Below, one piece after another: positions 1 through 8,560 of a stretch of DNA of 64,000 nt (its first letter is position 1; each line of letters opens with the position of its first letter). Source of the stretch: Sphingobacteriales bacterium (GTDB lineage Bacteria > Bacteroidota > Bacteroidia > Chitinophagales > Chitinophagaceae); NCBI GenBank assembly GCA_016192105.1, contig JACPUV010000026.1:62001-126000 (forward strand). The letters run 5' to 3'. The position numbers and the translations under genes are program-made. The notes under the pieces were generated by a model that saw nothing but the letters and a program-made list of their open reading frames with translations, made no database searches and was not told the origin of the DNA.

Positions 1-129
1 CTTGAAGCCGTGATCGCGAGAGCGCGTATGTTCGGAAAGCGGATCGGTGTGGATTATGCAGAAGGGTTTCTCAGTGAAAAAAAACTCGGCCTGCGGTCCC
101 TGGATGCACTCATACAAAATGAAACATAA
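1..129 (+). CDS. C-terminal end of an unidentified protein (partial)
   Basis: The frame is open from the window edge and ends at TAA 127-129. It encodes 42 residues beginning LEAVIARARMFGKRIG and ending in DALIQNET. The tail looks helical and basic and I do not recognise a family. The start lies outside the window. A short hairpin with a T-run follows, which fits the end of a transcript. Confidence 0.6.
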   Translation, partial: LEAVIARARMFGKRIGVDYAEGFLSEKKLGLRSLDALIQNET

Positions 130-166
130 CCCCGGTTTATCATTACTTTAACAGGAGATGATCCCT

Positions 167-187
167 ATCAACCGGTTGATTTTTTTT
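167..187 (+). terminator. Weak intrinsic terminator after the partial gene
   Basis: ATCAA and TTGAT (167-171, 176-180) flank a CCGG loop and run into eight T residues. The stem is only 5 bp, so strength is doubtful. Confidence 0.4.
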
Positions 188-210
188 CCCGGGATATGAG
201 GGGTATAGAT

Positions 211-218
211 TAACTTTG
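211..218 (+). promoter_or_regulatory. -7 box TAACTTTG of the desaturase gene
   Basis: Exact match to the Bacteroidota -7 consensus TAnnTTTG, 19 bases before the ATG at 238. This supports that start. Confidence 0.65.
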
Positions 219-237
219 CAGTTGAAATCAGCGCATC

Positions 238-1302
238 ATGAATTTTCCAAAATTTTCGGGCCATGCCCAGAGTTTTCACACAGAACTGAAGAAAAGGATC
301 AACGACTACTTTAAAGAAGCAGGCAAAGCATACACCGGCAATTTCCAACTCTATTTTAAAGCCATAATACTGGTATTCGCTTATGTAGCGCTTTATACAC
401 ATCTCGTTTTTTTTACACCTGATACCTGGCTGGCCCTGGTTGAATGTGTAGTACTCGGCGGGCTCACCGCAGCAATTGGTTTTAATATCATGCACGATGG
501 CATGCACGGCAGTTTCAGCAGGTATAAATGGGTAAATTATATGGCGGGCCTTTCCCTGAATTTCCTGGGGGCCAATAATTTCATGTGGAAGACCAAGCAC
601 AATATCATCCACCACACGTACACCAATATTGAAGGACTGGATGATGATATCGAAGCAAAACCATTATTGCGTTTGTGTGATACGCAGAAGTATTATAAGA
701 TTCACCGTTTTCAGCACTGGTATTTCTGGGCGGCTTATTCTTTACTCTATATCTGGTGGGTCTTTGTTACCGATTACAAAAAATATTTCCTGAAAAGGAT
801 CGGGGAAGTTCCCCTGAAGCCCATGCATACGGGGGATCATATTTCCTTCTGGGGGTTCAAATTATTGCATGCATTCATCTTCGTGGTCATCCCCATCTGG
901 AAACTGGGATTCCTGCCCTGGATGATAGGGTTTCTGGTATTCGGGCTCTTTGCCGGCTTTGTGCTGAGCATTGTATTCCAGCTCGCGCATACTGTGGAAC
1001 ATACCCAGTTTCCCCATGCTGACGGTCATAACAGGATGGAAGACGAGTGGGCCATTCACCAGTTGAAGACCACTGCTAATTTCGCCACCAACAATAAGAT
1101 CATCTCCTGGCTGGTTGGCGGTCTGAACTTCCAGGTAGAGCACCATCTGTTTCCCCGGATCTCGCATGTGCACTATCCGGCGATCAGCAAGATCATTAAG
1201 AAAGCCTGCGCCGATTTCGGAATCACATATATTGAGTATCCGAAAATGCGGCTGGCCCTGGTTTCGCATGTGCATCACCTGAAGAATCTGAGCAGAAAAT
1301 AA
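238..1302 (+). CDS. Membrane fatty acid desaturase (acyl-CoA / front-end type)
   Basis: This 354-aa integral membrane di-iron enzyme should insert a double bond into an acyl chain. The three histidine boxes are visible: HDGMH (residues 86-90), HNIIHH (121-126) and QVEHH (299-303). The QVEHH form, with Q in place of the first His, is typical of the front-end (delta-5/delta-6, linoleoyl-CoA) subgroup. There is no N-terminal cytochrome b5 domain, so electrons must come from a separate partner. Hydrophobic segments lie at about 42-60 and 70-85, and in pairs near 165-180 and 205-240. It stands alone, with its own promoter and terminator. The regiospecificity cannot be told from sequence. Confidence 0.9.
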   Translation: MNFPKFSGHAQSFHTELKKRINDYFKEAGKAYTGNFQLYFKAIILVFAYVALYTHLVFFTPDTWLALVECVVLGGLTAAIGFNIMHDGMHGSFSRYKWVNYMAGLSLNFLGANNFMWKTKHNIIHHTYTNIEGLDDDIEAKPLLRLCDTQKYYKIHRFQHWYFWAAYSLLYIWWVFVTDYKKYFLKRIGEVPLKPMHTGDHISFWGFKLLHAFIFVVIPIWKLGFLPWMIGFLVFGLFAGFVLSIVFQLAHTVEHTQFPHADGHNRMEDEWAIHQLKTTANFATNNKIISWLVGGLNFQVEHHLFPRISHVHYPAISKIIKKACADFGITYIEYPKMRLALVSHVHHLKNLSRK

Positions 1303-1310
1303 ATTACCGG

Positions 1311-1336
1311 ATCCCGCCCTTTGCGGGATTTTTTTT
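1311..1336 (+). terminator. Intrinsic terminator of the desaturase gene
   Basis: ATCCCGC (1311-1317) pairs with GCGGGAT (1323-1329) across a CCTTT loop and is followed by a run of T residues to 1336. Confidence 0.85.
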
Positions 1337-1566
1337 GTCCGCAAAGATTTTAAGACGGCTGAAATTGGAAACCTCCTTTGCTTTTTGATCCACCAAAAAG
1401 GATGGCCCCGTAAAGTAAGAAACCGTCTTTCCCGGCTTTGCGGGAACCTTTCTTGCCCGTGAAGGCCACTAAGACTGTAAGACAACTCTTATACGGCAAA
1501 TTCTTCTGGCACTTTACACCGGAAAAGGGGAAACCTAATTCTTTTTGCTCCTACCCAAAACCCCTG

Positions 1567-1574
1567 TAACTTGC
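1567..1574 (+). promoter_or_regulatory. -7 box TAACTTGC of the ureohydrolase gene
   Basis: Near match to TAnnTTTG, with a TTTG at 1544-1547 placed about 19 bases upstream as a -33 element. It lies across the TTG at 1571 that would start the longest frame, so translation should begin at the ATG at 1598. Confidence 0.55.
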
Positions 1575-1597
1575 ACCGTTTTTCAATACCAAATAAA

Positions 1598-2641
1598 ATG
1601 GTTGATCTTTCCACTTACGACCCTAACAGTGTCAGCAACCCCAATAACAATGTTTTCGGGCTGCCTACCACAGAAGACAATGCCAGGCTGGTAATTCTCC
1701 CCGTACCCTGGGAGGTAACGGTAAGTTATGGAGCGGGTACCGCCCGTGCCCCGGAAGCCATCCTGAAGGCCAGTTACCAGGTGGACCTCTTTGATCCCGA
1801 AATGCCCGACGCCTGGAAACAGGGATTTTTTATGCGCCAGGCAGACCGGAAGATCCTGATGAAAAGCGACTACCTGCGCAAAGAAGCGGAACTCTATATT
1901 GACTATATCTCCAAAGGAGAGGATGTCAATGCCAACCAATTCATGTGCAAGACCCTGAAAGAAGTAAATGAAGGCGGGGTTTTTCTTACTGAATGGATCC
2001 ACGAACAGAGCAGGGCCCTGCTGGAACAGGATAAACTGGTAGCGGTGCTGGGCGGTGATCACAGCGTGCCGCTGGGTTATATGAAAGCCATTGGCGAAAA
2101 ATACGGAGACTTTGGCATTCTCCAGATCGACGCGCACTGTGACCTGCGGGAAGCGTATGAAGGATTCCGGCACTCCCATGCCAGTATCCTGTACAATGCG
2201 CTAAAAGAGATCCCCCAGCTAAAACAACTGGTGCAGGTGGGTGTCCGGGATTACAGCCAGGTGGAATGGGATTATATCAAGAACAGCAATTATAAGGTCG
2301 TTTCCTACTTCGACCGCGAAATCAAGGAACGCCAGTTTGGCGGGGATACCTGGAAACACCTGGCCGATGAGATCGTAAGCAAACTGCCGGACCAGGTTTA
2401 TATCAGCTTTGATATCGATGGACTGGACCGTAAACTTTGCCCGCATACCGGCACCCCGGTACCCGGCGGCTTTGAACTCGAAGAGGTTTTCTTCCTCTTC
2501 AGAACCCTGCTGGCCAGCGGCAAAAAAATCATTGGTTTCGACCTCTGCGAAGTGGGCGTCAGTGATTCCGACTGGAACGCCAATGTGGGAGCCCGGGTGC
2601 TTTTTAAGTTGTGTAATTTACTGGTAACAAGTAACAGTTGA
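1598..2641 (+). CDS. speB: Agmatinase/arginase-family ureohydrolase
   Basis: This 347-aa Mn-dependent ureohydrolase most likely cleaves agmatine to putrescine and urea. The metal-binding signatures are clear: GGDHSVPLG, IDAHCDLR (family form DAHxD) and SFDIDGLD, followed by the usual TGTPVPGGFE. Formimidoylglutamase and arginase share these motifs, so the substrate is inferred. ATG 1598 was preferred to the upstream TTG because the -7 box overlaps the latter. The stop is one base before the next ATG, so a membrane protein is co-transcribed. Confidence 0.82.
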   Translation: MVDLSTYDPNSVSNPNNNVFGLPTTEDNARLVILPVPWEVTVSYGAGTARAPEAILKASYQVDLFDPEMPDAWKQGFFMRQADRKILMKSDYLRKEAELYIDYISKGEDVNANQFMCKTLKEVNEGGVFLTEWIHEQSRALLEQDKLVAVLGGDHSVPLGYMKAIGEKYGDFGILQIDAHCDLREAYEGFRHSHASILYNALKEIPQLKQLVQVGVRDYSQVEWDYIKNSNYKVVSYFDREIKERQFGGDTWKHLADEIVSKLPDQVYISFDIDGLDRKLCPHTGTPVPGGFELEEVFFLFRTLLASGKKIIGFDLCEVGVSDSDWNANVGARVLFKLCNLLVTSNS

Positions 2642-2642
2642 A

Positions 2643-3194
2643 ATGTACCGATTCCGTTTTCTGCTAAAGAATGAAAAACTAAAGCAATATCACCGGATTG
2701 CTTTTCTCCTGATTCTCATTAACCTCCTCCTCTTTATTTACCTGGCTGTTTCAACAGGTGCGAAGGATATCCGGATCAGTTCACTCATTACGGCCGCTTT
2801 ACTGATCTCCACCCTCTCGATTGATTATTTCCTGGAGAAAAAGAAGAAAAACGAAGACAGTCCCTACAAACTGCTCGCAGAATACCTGGTTGCAATGGCC
2901 TGGTGGAAGCTGGGATACGGGTGGCTGGCATTGCTATTTTTTTTGCTGGCTATGCTTTACCTCGGCGCCAAAAGAAAATTGCAGGTCCATGTCTTTACTG
3001 AATACATCAGTTATCCCTCCCTGCCCGAAAAGAAAATAAAATGGCAGGAATTAAATGCGGTGATCCTCAGGGACGGGCTGCTCACTATCGATTTCAAAAA
3101 CAACAAACTCATCCAGCAGACCATTGATGAAAACAGCCTGGTGGATGAACAGGAGTTTAACGATTACTGCAGGGGGCAAATATGCACCACATAG
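2643..3194 (+). CDS. Small membrane protein of unknown function
   Basis: This 183-aa protein has hydrophobic segments at about 17-37, 46-62 and 90-107. A lysine-rich loop lies near 66-71 and a soluble C-terminal half follows (residues 115-183). I do not recognise the family. The layout resembles PH-like or YdbT-type membrane proteins, but this is only an impression. It begins one base after the speB stop, so it is almost certainly in the same transcript. The 7-bp repeat array begins 10 bases after its stop. Confidence 0.7.
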   Translation: MYRFRFLLKNEKLKQYHRIAFLLILINLLLFIYLAVSTGAKDIRISSLITAALLISTLSIDYFLEKKKKNEDSPYKLLAEYLVAMAWWKLGYGWLALLFFLLAMLYLGAKRKLQVHVFTEYISYPSLPEKKIKWQELNAVILRDGLLTIDFKNNKLIQQTIDENSLVDEQEFNDYCRGQICTT

Positions 3195-3204
3195 CGATCA
3201 GCCC

Positions 3205-3309
3205 GACTCCCCACTCCCCACTCCCGACTCCCCACTCCCGACTCCCGACTCCCAACTCCCGACTCCCGACTCCCAACTCCCGACTCCTCACTCCCGACTC
3301 CCCACTCCC
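3205..3309 (+). repeat. Heptamer tandem array, unit (G/C/A)ACTCCC, 15 copies
   Basis: Fifteen consecutive 7-mers run without a break. Each has the form NACTCCC, the first base being G, C or A, and one copy ends in T. The array fills the gap between the membrane protein gene and the -7 box of the radical SAM gene. It is open in the radical SAM frame and would encode repeats of the type LPTPDSQ, but the promoter lies after it, so it is probably untranslated. Confidence 0.95.
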
Positions 3310-3330
3310 CCACTCTCCCCCTCCATTCCC

Positions 3331-3338
3331 TATCTTTG
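3331..3338 (+). promoter_or_regulatory. -7 box TATCTTTG directly before a start codon
   Basis: Exact TAnnTTTG match ending 4 bases before ATG 3343. Transcription should begin at or next to the start codon, giving a leaderless or nearly leaderless mRNA. Confidence 0.65.
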
Positions 3339-3342
3339 CCCC

Positions 3343-4644
3343 ATGTCTCTTACCCAGTCTCCCTATATCCTTTATTCCGACGGAAAAGGAAATATTTTCG
3401 AGGATGTCTCGCTCTATGTCACCGGCCGTACCGGCTGGGATGCCGTTCCTGTACCGGAAGATGAGTGGATCGAATTGCCGGATGGCGGTTCTCTTTATGA
3501 ATTACCGGGCCGCCGGGGTATCGGTATCGATGTAAAAACTGGTGAAATGCGGCTTTGTGAAAAAGGCTGGGCCGTAGCGGCTTTTATTCCGCCCGCGCAT
3601 ACCGGTTATTACCTCGCTGCCTATGAAACAGCACCCGATGCGCCCACCCTTCCCCTGTTTTGCTATACCGCAGCCGGCTGGCTGAATGAGAAATTTTATG
3701 TCCCGGCTGTACGTATCGAAGCTGATATCCGCCAGGAATGTGCGGGTTATGATGCGATGAAAGTGGAGCAGGGTGCGAAAGAGTTGCTGAAGCATTACCC
3801 GCATAACCGGCTGGTGGCCCACCTGATGAATAATTGTGCATTGACTTATAGTTGCCCGGCCGCCCGGAATTTTGCCCTCGGCCGCTGGGAATGTCCGGTA
3901 CCGGCTTCACCGGCCTGTAATGCCAACTGCGTGGGTTGTATTTCCCTGCAACCGGATGAAGAACCGATTGTTTCAACACAGGACCGGCTCACGTTTAAAC
4001 CCACTGCTGAAGAGATCGTGGAGTTTACCGTGCCGCACCTGGAAACCGCACCCTTTCCCATTGTGAGTTTCGGGCAGGGGTGTGAAGGTGAACCCCTGCT
4101 GATGTGGGAAACCATCCGCGAAGCGATCATTGAAATCCGGAAACATACAAAGAAAGGAAGCATCAATATCAATACCAATGGTTCCAACCCGGAAGCTGTA
4201 AAAGTATTGTGTGAAGCGGGTCTGGATTCTATCCGGGTCAGTACGAATTCGGCCCGGCGGGAGATCTACCTCCCCTATTACCGGCCGAACAATTATGAAT
4301 TCGAAGATATTATTGAGAGCCTGAAAGTGGTCACTTCGTATGGGGGCTGGACCTCCATCAATTATTTTGTTTTCCCCGGTATGACGGATTCTGAAGCGGA
4401 ATATGAAGCCCTGCGGAAACTGATCCTGCAAACCGGATTGAAAATGATCCAGTGGCGCAATTTCAATATTGACCCTGACTGGTACCTGGGTAAGATCGGT
4501 GTAACGGATACCGGCGACTGTATGGGGGTAAAACAATTGCAGCACCTGATCCGCGAAGAATTCCCCGATTTAAAATTCGGGTATTTCAACCCGCCGGTGG
4601 AACGGATCCGGGGACGTTACGAATCAGATTTCGCACATAGCTGA
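3343..4644 (+). CDS. Radical SAM protein
   Basis: This 433-aa protein has a CxxxCxxC iron-sulfur motif (CNANCVGC; Cys192, 196, 199) that binds the 4Fe-4S cluster for S-adenosylmethionine cleavage. It is followed by radical SAM core features such as GQGCEGEPLL and INTNGSNPE. About 190 residues precede the cluster, unusually long and without other recognised motifs. The open frame extends upstream through the heptamer array to 3124, but the -7 box at 3331 and the start MSLTQSPYIL argue for 3343. The product is unknown. The EamA gene starts 5 bases after the stop, so the two are probably one transcript. Confidence 0.85.
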   Translation: MSLTQSPYILYSDGKGNIFEDVSLYVTGRTGWDAVPVPEDEWIELPDGGSLYELPGRRGIGIDVKTGEMRLCEKGWAVAAFIPPAHTGYYLAAYETAPDAPTLPLFCYTAAGWLNEKFYVPAVRIEADIRQECAGYDAMKVEQGAKELLKHYPHNRLVAHLMNNCALTYSCPAARNFALGRWECPVPASPACNANCVGCISLQPDEEPIVSTQDRLTFKPTAEEIVEFTVPHLETAPFPIVSFGQGCEGEPLLMWETIREAIIEIRKHTKKGSININTNGSNPEAVKVLCEAGLDSIRVSTNSARREIYLPYYRPNNYEFEDIIESLKVVTSYGGWTSINYFVFPGMTDSEAEYEALRKLILQTGLKMIQWRNFNIDPDWYLGKIGVTDTGDCMGVKQLQHLIREEFPDLKFGYFNPPVERIRGRYESDFAHS

Positions 4645-4649
4645 CCGGT

Positions 4650-5552
4650 ATGCATTCAACCCCTTCCAAAACCGTTTATACCGGGATCGCTGTTGCGGTA
4701 CTGGCCACTTTTATATGGTCCTGGAACTTTATTGTAGCAAGGGGTATTTATTCAGCAATCCCCCCGGTAAGTCTCGCTTTCTACCGGTGGCTTACGGCTA
4801 CGGTGATCATTTTCCCTTTCGCCATTTCATCGTTCAGAAAGGAATGGCCGGCTGTAAAGAAATCCCTGCTGTACTTCGGACTTGCCGCCGCAAGCGGTAT
4901 CTCCATTTTCAACACATTTGTGTATATCGGGGCCCGGTACACCACGGCCATTAACCTGGCGCTGATCGGGACTACCTCCTCCCCGGTACTTTCTGTTCTC
5001 TTTGCCCGTATTTTCCTGAAAGAACATATCCATACTACCCGGATCCTCGGCATGGTCCTTTGTATCACGGGTATTTTATTCCTGCTGGCTAAGGGCGACT
5101 GGCACAATCTCCTGCACCTGCATTTCACGAAAGGAGATCTCTGGGTATTGGGAGCGGGGCTTTCCTTCGCGGTATATAATACGATGGTGAAAAAGAAACC
5201 TGCTGATATCTCTCCTGTAAATTTTCTTTTTGTGGTCTTCTTACTGGGAACCCTCCTGCTTTTTCCTTTTTATCTAAAAGAAAGAAGCACCACTGCCGCG
5301 GTAAACTGGCATCCTTCCATCCTGCTGATCATCCTCTATCTCGGTCTTGGCGCTTCGGTCCTCTGCTTCTGGATCTGGAATATTGCCATCCGCCGGCTTG
5401 GGGCGGGAAGAGCCGCCTTATTCGGCAACCTGATCCCCGTATTCAGTACCCTCGAAGCCGTCCTGATCCTGGGGGAAAAGATCAGCTGGATACACCTGCT
5501 CAGTTTCGGGCTGGTCATTACCGGTTTACTGATCGCCAACCTGCGGAAATAG
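4650..5552 (+). CDS. EamA-family (DMT) transporter
   Basis: This 300-aa permease of the drug/metabolite transporter superfamily has about ten hydrophobic helices in two EamA repeats, roughly residues 9-140 and 155-298. Marks of the fold include WSWNFIVARG in the first helix, PPVSLAFYRWL after it, and LIGTTSSPVLSVLFARIFLKE and GAGRAALFGNLIPVFSTLEA in the equivalent helices of the two halves. Family members export metabolites or amino acids; the substrate is unknown. It lies 5 bases downstream of the radical SAM gene. Confidence 0.88.
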   Translation: MHSTPSKTVYTGIAVAVLATFIWSWNFIVARGIYSAIPPVSLAFYRWLTATVIIFPFAISSFRKEWPAVKKSLLYFGLAAASGISIFNTFVYIGARYTTAINLALIGTTSSPVLSVLFARIFLKEHIHTTRILGMVLCITGILFLLAKGDWHNLLHLHFTKGDLWVLGAGLSFAVYNTMVKKKPADISPVNFLFVVFLLGTLLLFPFYLKERSTTAAVNWHPSILLIILYLGLGASVLCFWIWNIAIRRLGAGRAALFGNLIPVFSTLEAVLILGEKISWIHLLSFGLVITGLLIANLRK

Positions 5553-5591
5553 CCGCTTTTGGATAATCTTAACAATTAATACAGGGGGGCT

Positions 5592-5606
5592 TGTGCAAGT
5601 TGCACA
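5592..5606. promoter_or_regulatory. 15-bp palindrome upstream of the TonB-like gene
   Basis: TGTGCAA-G-TTGCACA is a perfect 7-1-7 inverted repeat about 64 bases before the -7 box. It could be an operator. No T-run follows, so it is not a terminator. Confidence 0.35.
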
Positions 5607-5669
5607 GGGTTTGCATCGTTAATAACACCTGTGTATAAACAACAAGGTCTTTCATTGAACACCAATCTC

Positions 5670-5677
5670 TAAATTTG
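5670..5677 (+). promoter_or_regulatory. -7 box TAAATTTG of the TonB-like gene
   Basis: Exact TAnnTTTG match. The first ATG (5679) starts one base after the box and would not be in the mRNA, so the next ATG, 5697, is chosen. Confidence 0.65.
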
Positions 5678-5696
5678 TATGAATAACGTGTACACT

Positions 5697-6563
5697 ATGT
5701 CGGCCTCCCTTGAAGCACAATACCGGTCCAGAGCGGCCCTGATAACGGGTGTTTTTACTGTTCTTTTTATCCTGCTGATGTTCCTGTTGAAGTGGAAACT
5801 CCCGGTATTTGAGAAAACAACGGAGTTTACCGGTATCGAGGTGGAATTGAATTTACCTCCGGATCCCCCCTTTCCTTTACAGGACGGCGGCGGTGGCGGC
5901 GGCAATCCTGTTCAGGCAACCGGAGCGCCGGGTATTGCCCAGGCGGCCCCCATGCCTCCTGGTACCAATGAGCCTTCCCGGGATGTAAAAGAAACGGATG
6001 ATAACAGCAACAGCCCGGCGATCACAAAGCCAATCGCGATCACAAAACCCAATGCAACGAAGATCACGAATACCTCTGTTACCAAAACCGAACCCAAAGT
6101 AATTGAGAACCCCGCGCCTCCCCGGCCCAAGGCGGTCCTGGGAAAAACTACAACCGGTACCGGGCGTGGTGGTGGTGCGGCTGAAAACTATGACCGCAGC
6201 GGTGGTGCAGGAACCGGAACAGGTGTTGGAAATGGCAGTGGTGTGGGTGGTGGTAACGGCAGTGGTGTGGGTGGCGGCAATGGCACTGGTGCCGGTACGG
6301 GCAGTGGCCCGAGGGTAACCAGGGGCGACCGGAGGATTGTCCGTAGTTATTCCTTTGAAGGGGATCTGGAGAAAGCCACGATCTACGCGAATGTAAATGT
6401 ATCGCCGGATGGCACCGGCAGTTTTGTCAGCATTGCCAAAGGATCCAGCAATAGCAGCAATACCTATAAAGAAGCGATCATGCGTTACCTGCGGAATATC
6501 CGGTTCGACAAAGCTGATCACGAATCCATGATCACCGTCCAGTTCAATTTCCGGGTGAATTAA
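5697..6563 (+). CDS. TonB-like energy transducer protein
   Basis: This 288-aa envelope protein has one N-terminal membrane anchor (about residues 14-31) and a long periplasmic linker rich in Pro, Lys and Thr. Next comes a glycine-rich tract (about 155-210) with GSGVGGGN-type repeats, then a C-terminal alpha/beta domain ending in NFRVN that resembles a TonB C-terminal domain. It probably couples inner-membrane energy to an outer-membrane partner. In relatives such a gene often follows exbB/exbD and precedes folC. Here folC follows, but no exbB/exbD lies in this window. ATG 5679 is an alternative start. Confidence 0.7.
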   Translation: MSASLEAQYRSRAALITGVFTVLFILLMFLLKWKLPVFEKTTEFTGIEVELNLPPDPPFPLQDGGGGGGNPVQATGAPGIAQAAPMPPGTNEPSRDVKETDDNSNSPAITKPIAITKPNATKITNTSVTKTEPKVIENPAPPRPKAVLGKTTTGTGRGGGAAENYDRSGGAGTGTGVGNGSGVGGGNGSGVGGGNGTGAGTGSGPRVTRGDRRIVRSYSFEGDLEKATIYANVNVSPDGTGSFVSIAKGSSNSSNTYKEAIMRYLRNIRFDKADHESMITVQFNFRVN

Positions 6564-6582
6564 ATACTGATTTTTTTGAGCG

Positions 6583-6608
6583 CCATCTGCTGCGGCAGAT
6601 GGTTTTTT
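6583..6608 (+). terminator. Intrinsic terminator between the TonB-like gene and folC
   Basis: CCATCTGC (6583-6590) pairs with GCAGATGG (6595-6602) around a TGCG loop, followed by six T residues. Confidence 0.88.
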
Positions 6609-6622
6609 ATTGGGGCAAATCC

Positions 6623-6630
6623 TACTTTTG
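6623..6630 (+). promoter_or_regulatory. -7 box TACTTTTG directly before the folC start
   Basis: Exact TAnnTTTG match with only 5 bases to ATG 6636. It implies a leaderless folC mRNA and excludes the upstream ATG at 6576. Confidence 0.65.
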
Positions 6631-6635
6631 CTGCA

Positions 6636-8006
6636 ATGGATTACAGTCAGACACTGGACTATCTGTATAACCGCCTGCCCATGTTCAGCCGGGTCGGGAC
6701 AGCCGCCTATAAAAAGGACCTGGCGAATACCCTTGAACTTTGCCGGGAACTGGGCAACCCGCAATCCCGTTTCAAAACGATCCATATTGCCGGCACCAAC
6801 GGAAAAGGTTCCGTGAGTCATATGCTGGCGGCCATCTTTCAGTCTGCCGGGTATAAAACAGGGCTTTACACCTCCCCCCACCTGAAAGATTTCAGGGAAC
6901 GGATAAAAGTAAACGGGGAGATGATCCCGCAACCGGCCGTGGTTGACTTTACCGAAAAGATCATACCGCAGATAGACCGGCTGGAACCCAGTTTCTTTGA
7001 GATCACTGTTGCCATGGCATTTGATTATTTTGCCAGGGAAAAAGTGGATATCGCAGTGATCGAGACCGGTTTGGGAGGAAGGCTGGACAGTACCAACATT
7101 GTACGGCCCGAGCTTTCCATTATCACCAATATCGGCTATGATCATATGAACCTGCTGGGTGATAGCCTGGAAAAAATTGCGGCTGAAAAAGCCGGCATCA
7201 TCAAGGAAAACACAGCGGTCATCATAGGTGAAACATTGCCGGAAACCCTTCCCGTATTTGAGAAAATGGCTGCAGCGAAAAACAGCCCCCTGCACCTGGC
7301 TGGCAGGGAACGACAGGCCGTGAACTGGCAATGGAAAAACAACCTGCTGGAAGTGGAAGTGGCAGCCGCCCATCATACCGATCATAAAAAATATATACTC
7401 GACCTGCCTGGGATTTACCAGACCAAAAACCTGCTGTCCGTATTGTGTGCCTGTGAGCTGCTGCATGATAAAGGCTGGAAACTGGATGAGAAAGCGATTC
7501 ACAACGGGCTTCTTCATTCCAAAAAAATTTCAGGGCTCTATGGCCGCTGGGAAATAATCCACACCCATCCCCTGCTGGTACTGGATGTGGCGCATAATGT
7601 GGACGGGATCAAACAACTACTGCAACAGGTGGAGCTTACCGAGCACAGGCAGCTGCATTTTGTACTGGGCATGGTAAAAGACAAGGAAGTGGAGAAAGTA
7701 CTCACGCTCTTACCGGCTAACGCCAAGTATTATTTTACCCGTGCACGGATACCGCGGGCTTTACCCGAAACTGAACTGGCATCCAAAGCGGCAGAAGCCG
7801 GTCTGAAAGGATCCGCATTTGCTGATGTGAACAGGGCTGTTTATGCAGCGTCCCTGTATGCCGGAACCGGAGATATAATCATTGTCTGTGGTAGTGTTTT
7901 CCTGGTTGGCGAAGTCAGCCTGGCCGCTGTAAAGGAAACCTGGTCAGGTGGTAATGACCAGGCCGCATTCCGGGAAATAACTGATTCCGCCCATTTCTTC
8001 CATTAA
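6636..8006 (+). CDS. folC: Dihydrofolate synthase / folylpolyglutamate synthase
   Basis: This 456-aa cytosolic Mur-ligase family enzyme adds glutamate to dihydropteroate and to folates using ATP. Visible motifs are the P-loop IAGTNGKGSVSH (about 49-60), YTSPHLKDFRERIKVNG, the Mg/ATP segment IETGLGGRLDSTNIV, and ITNIGYDHMNLLG. The C-terminal domain carries VLDVAHNVDGIKQL, in which the usual DGAHNP is altered. The start is set by the promoter, giving MDYSQTLDYL. The last four bases overlap the convergent NUDIX gene. Confidence 0.93.
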   Translation: MDYSQTLDYLYNRLPMFSRVGTAAYKKDLANTLELCRELGNPQSRFKTIHIAGTNGKGSVSHMLAAIFQSAGYKTGLYTSPHLKDFRERIKVNGEMIPQPAVVDFTEKIIPQIDRLEPSFFEITVAMAFDYFAREKVDIAVIETGLGGRLDSTNIVRPELSIITNIGYDHMNLLGDSLEKIAAEKAGIIKENTAVIIGETLPETLPVFEKMAAAKNSPLHLAGRERQAVNWQWKNNLLEVEVAAAHHTDHKKYILDLPGIYQTKNLLSVLCACELLHDKGWKLDEKAIHNGLLHSKKISGLYGRWEIIHTHPLLVLDVAHNVDGIKQLLQQVELTEHRQLHFVLGMVKDKEVEKVLTLLPANAKYYFTRARIPRALPETELASKAAEAGLKGSAFADVNRAVYAASLYAGTGDIIIVCGSVFLVGEVSLAAVKETWSGGNDQAAFREITDSAHFFH

Positions 8007-8551
8007 TATTTCAGCTCCCCCAGTTTTTCCAGTCCATAAAGCAGGCAGCTGACGTGCATGGCCTGCAGTAACTGGTTATTCCGCAGCAGGCTTTTCAATT
8101 CATCAATACTTAGCTCCACCACCTCGATCTCCTCGTTATCATCGAGTTGCTGATCCGCTACTTTTTTGCCTCCTTTCGCCAGGAACATATGCATCAGGTT
8201 GGAATTGGTGGAAGGATTGGGGGAAATTTTACCGAGGTATTCGAAGGAACTGAACGCATAGCCGGTCTCTTCTTTCAGTTCCCGCGCTATTGCGGCTTCC
8301 AGGCTGGTATCCGTATCATCCACGCATCCCCCGGGAATTTCAATACAGGTTTCCCCAATCGCATGACGGTATTGCTTTACCATCAGTATCTTTCCCTCTT
8401 CCGTCACCGGCAATGCTCCCACCCAGGTAGAGAAGTCATAAATATAATAAGGGTCCACGATCTTCCCCCCCGGCGTTTCGCATCGCTCCCGGCGTACTTT
8501 GAACCAGTTGTCGTTAAACAGGTATTCGGAGGAGAGTACTTTCCATTTCAT
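8003..8551 (-). CDS. NUDIX hydrolase, ADP-ribose pyrophosphatase type
   Basis: This 182-aa protein contains a Nudix box at about residues 74-97, with RELKEETGY intact. It probably hydrolyses nucleoside diphosphate derivatives such as ADP-ribose. The N-terminal beta-strand region (KWKVLSSEYLFNDNWFKVRRE) and length fit the NudF-like group. The box is slightly unusual: GGCVDDTDTS is one residue longer than the consensus and lacks the first conserved Glu. Catalysis should still depend on the REL..EE core. The stop overlaps the end of folC. A large heptamer array begins 10 bases upstream of its ATG. Confidence 0.85.
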   Translation of the reverse strand: MKWKVLSSEYLFNDNWFKVRRERCETPGGKIVDPYYIYDFSTWVGALPVTEEGKILMVKQYRHAIGETCIEIPGGCVDDTDTSLEAAIARELKEETGYAFSSFEYLGKISPNPSTNSNLMHMFLAKGGKKVADQQLDDNEEIEVVELSIDELKSLLRNNQLLQAMHVSCLLYGLEKLGELKY

Positions 8552-8560
8552 AAATCAGGT

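Noticed and set aside
862..1485. 207-codon minus-strand frame over the end of the desaturase gene
   Set aside because: It is antisense to a gene with intact histidine boxes and crosses its terminator.
3205..3309. Possible CRISPR array
   Set aside because: Units are 7 bp with no spacers and no cas genes are present.
3124..3342. N-terminal extension of the radical SAM protein through the heptamer array
   Set aside because: The -7 box at 3331-3338 places transcription start after this stretch, and the repeats encode low-complexity sequence.
5877..7517. 546-codon open frame on the minus strand
   Set aside because: It lies antisense to the TonB-like gene and folC, both with clear family motifs. 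Its own translation has no recognisable motif and an unnatural His/Arg/Gly-rich composition.
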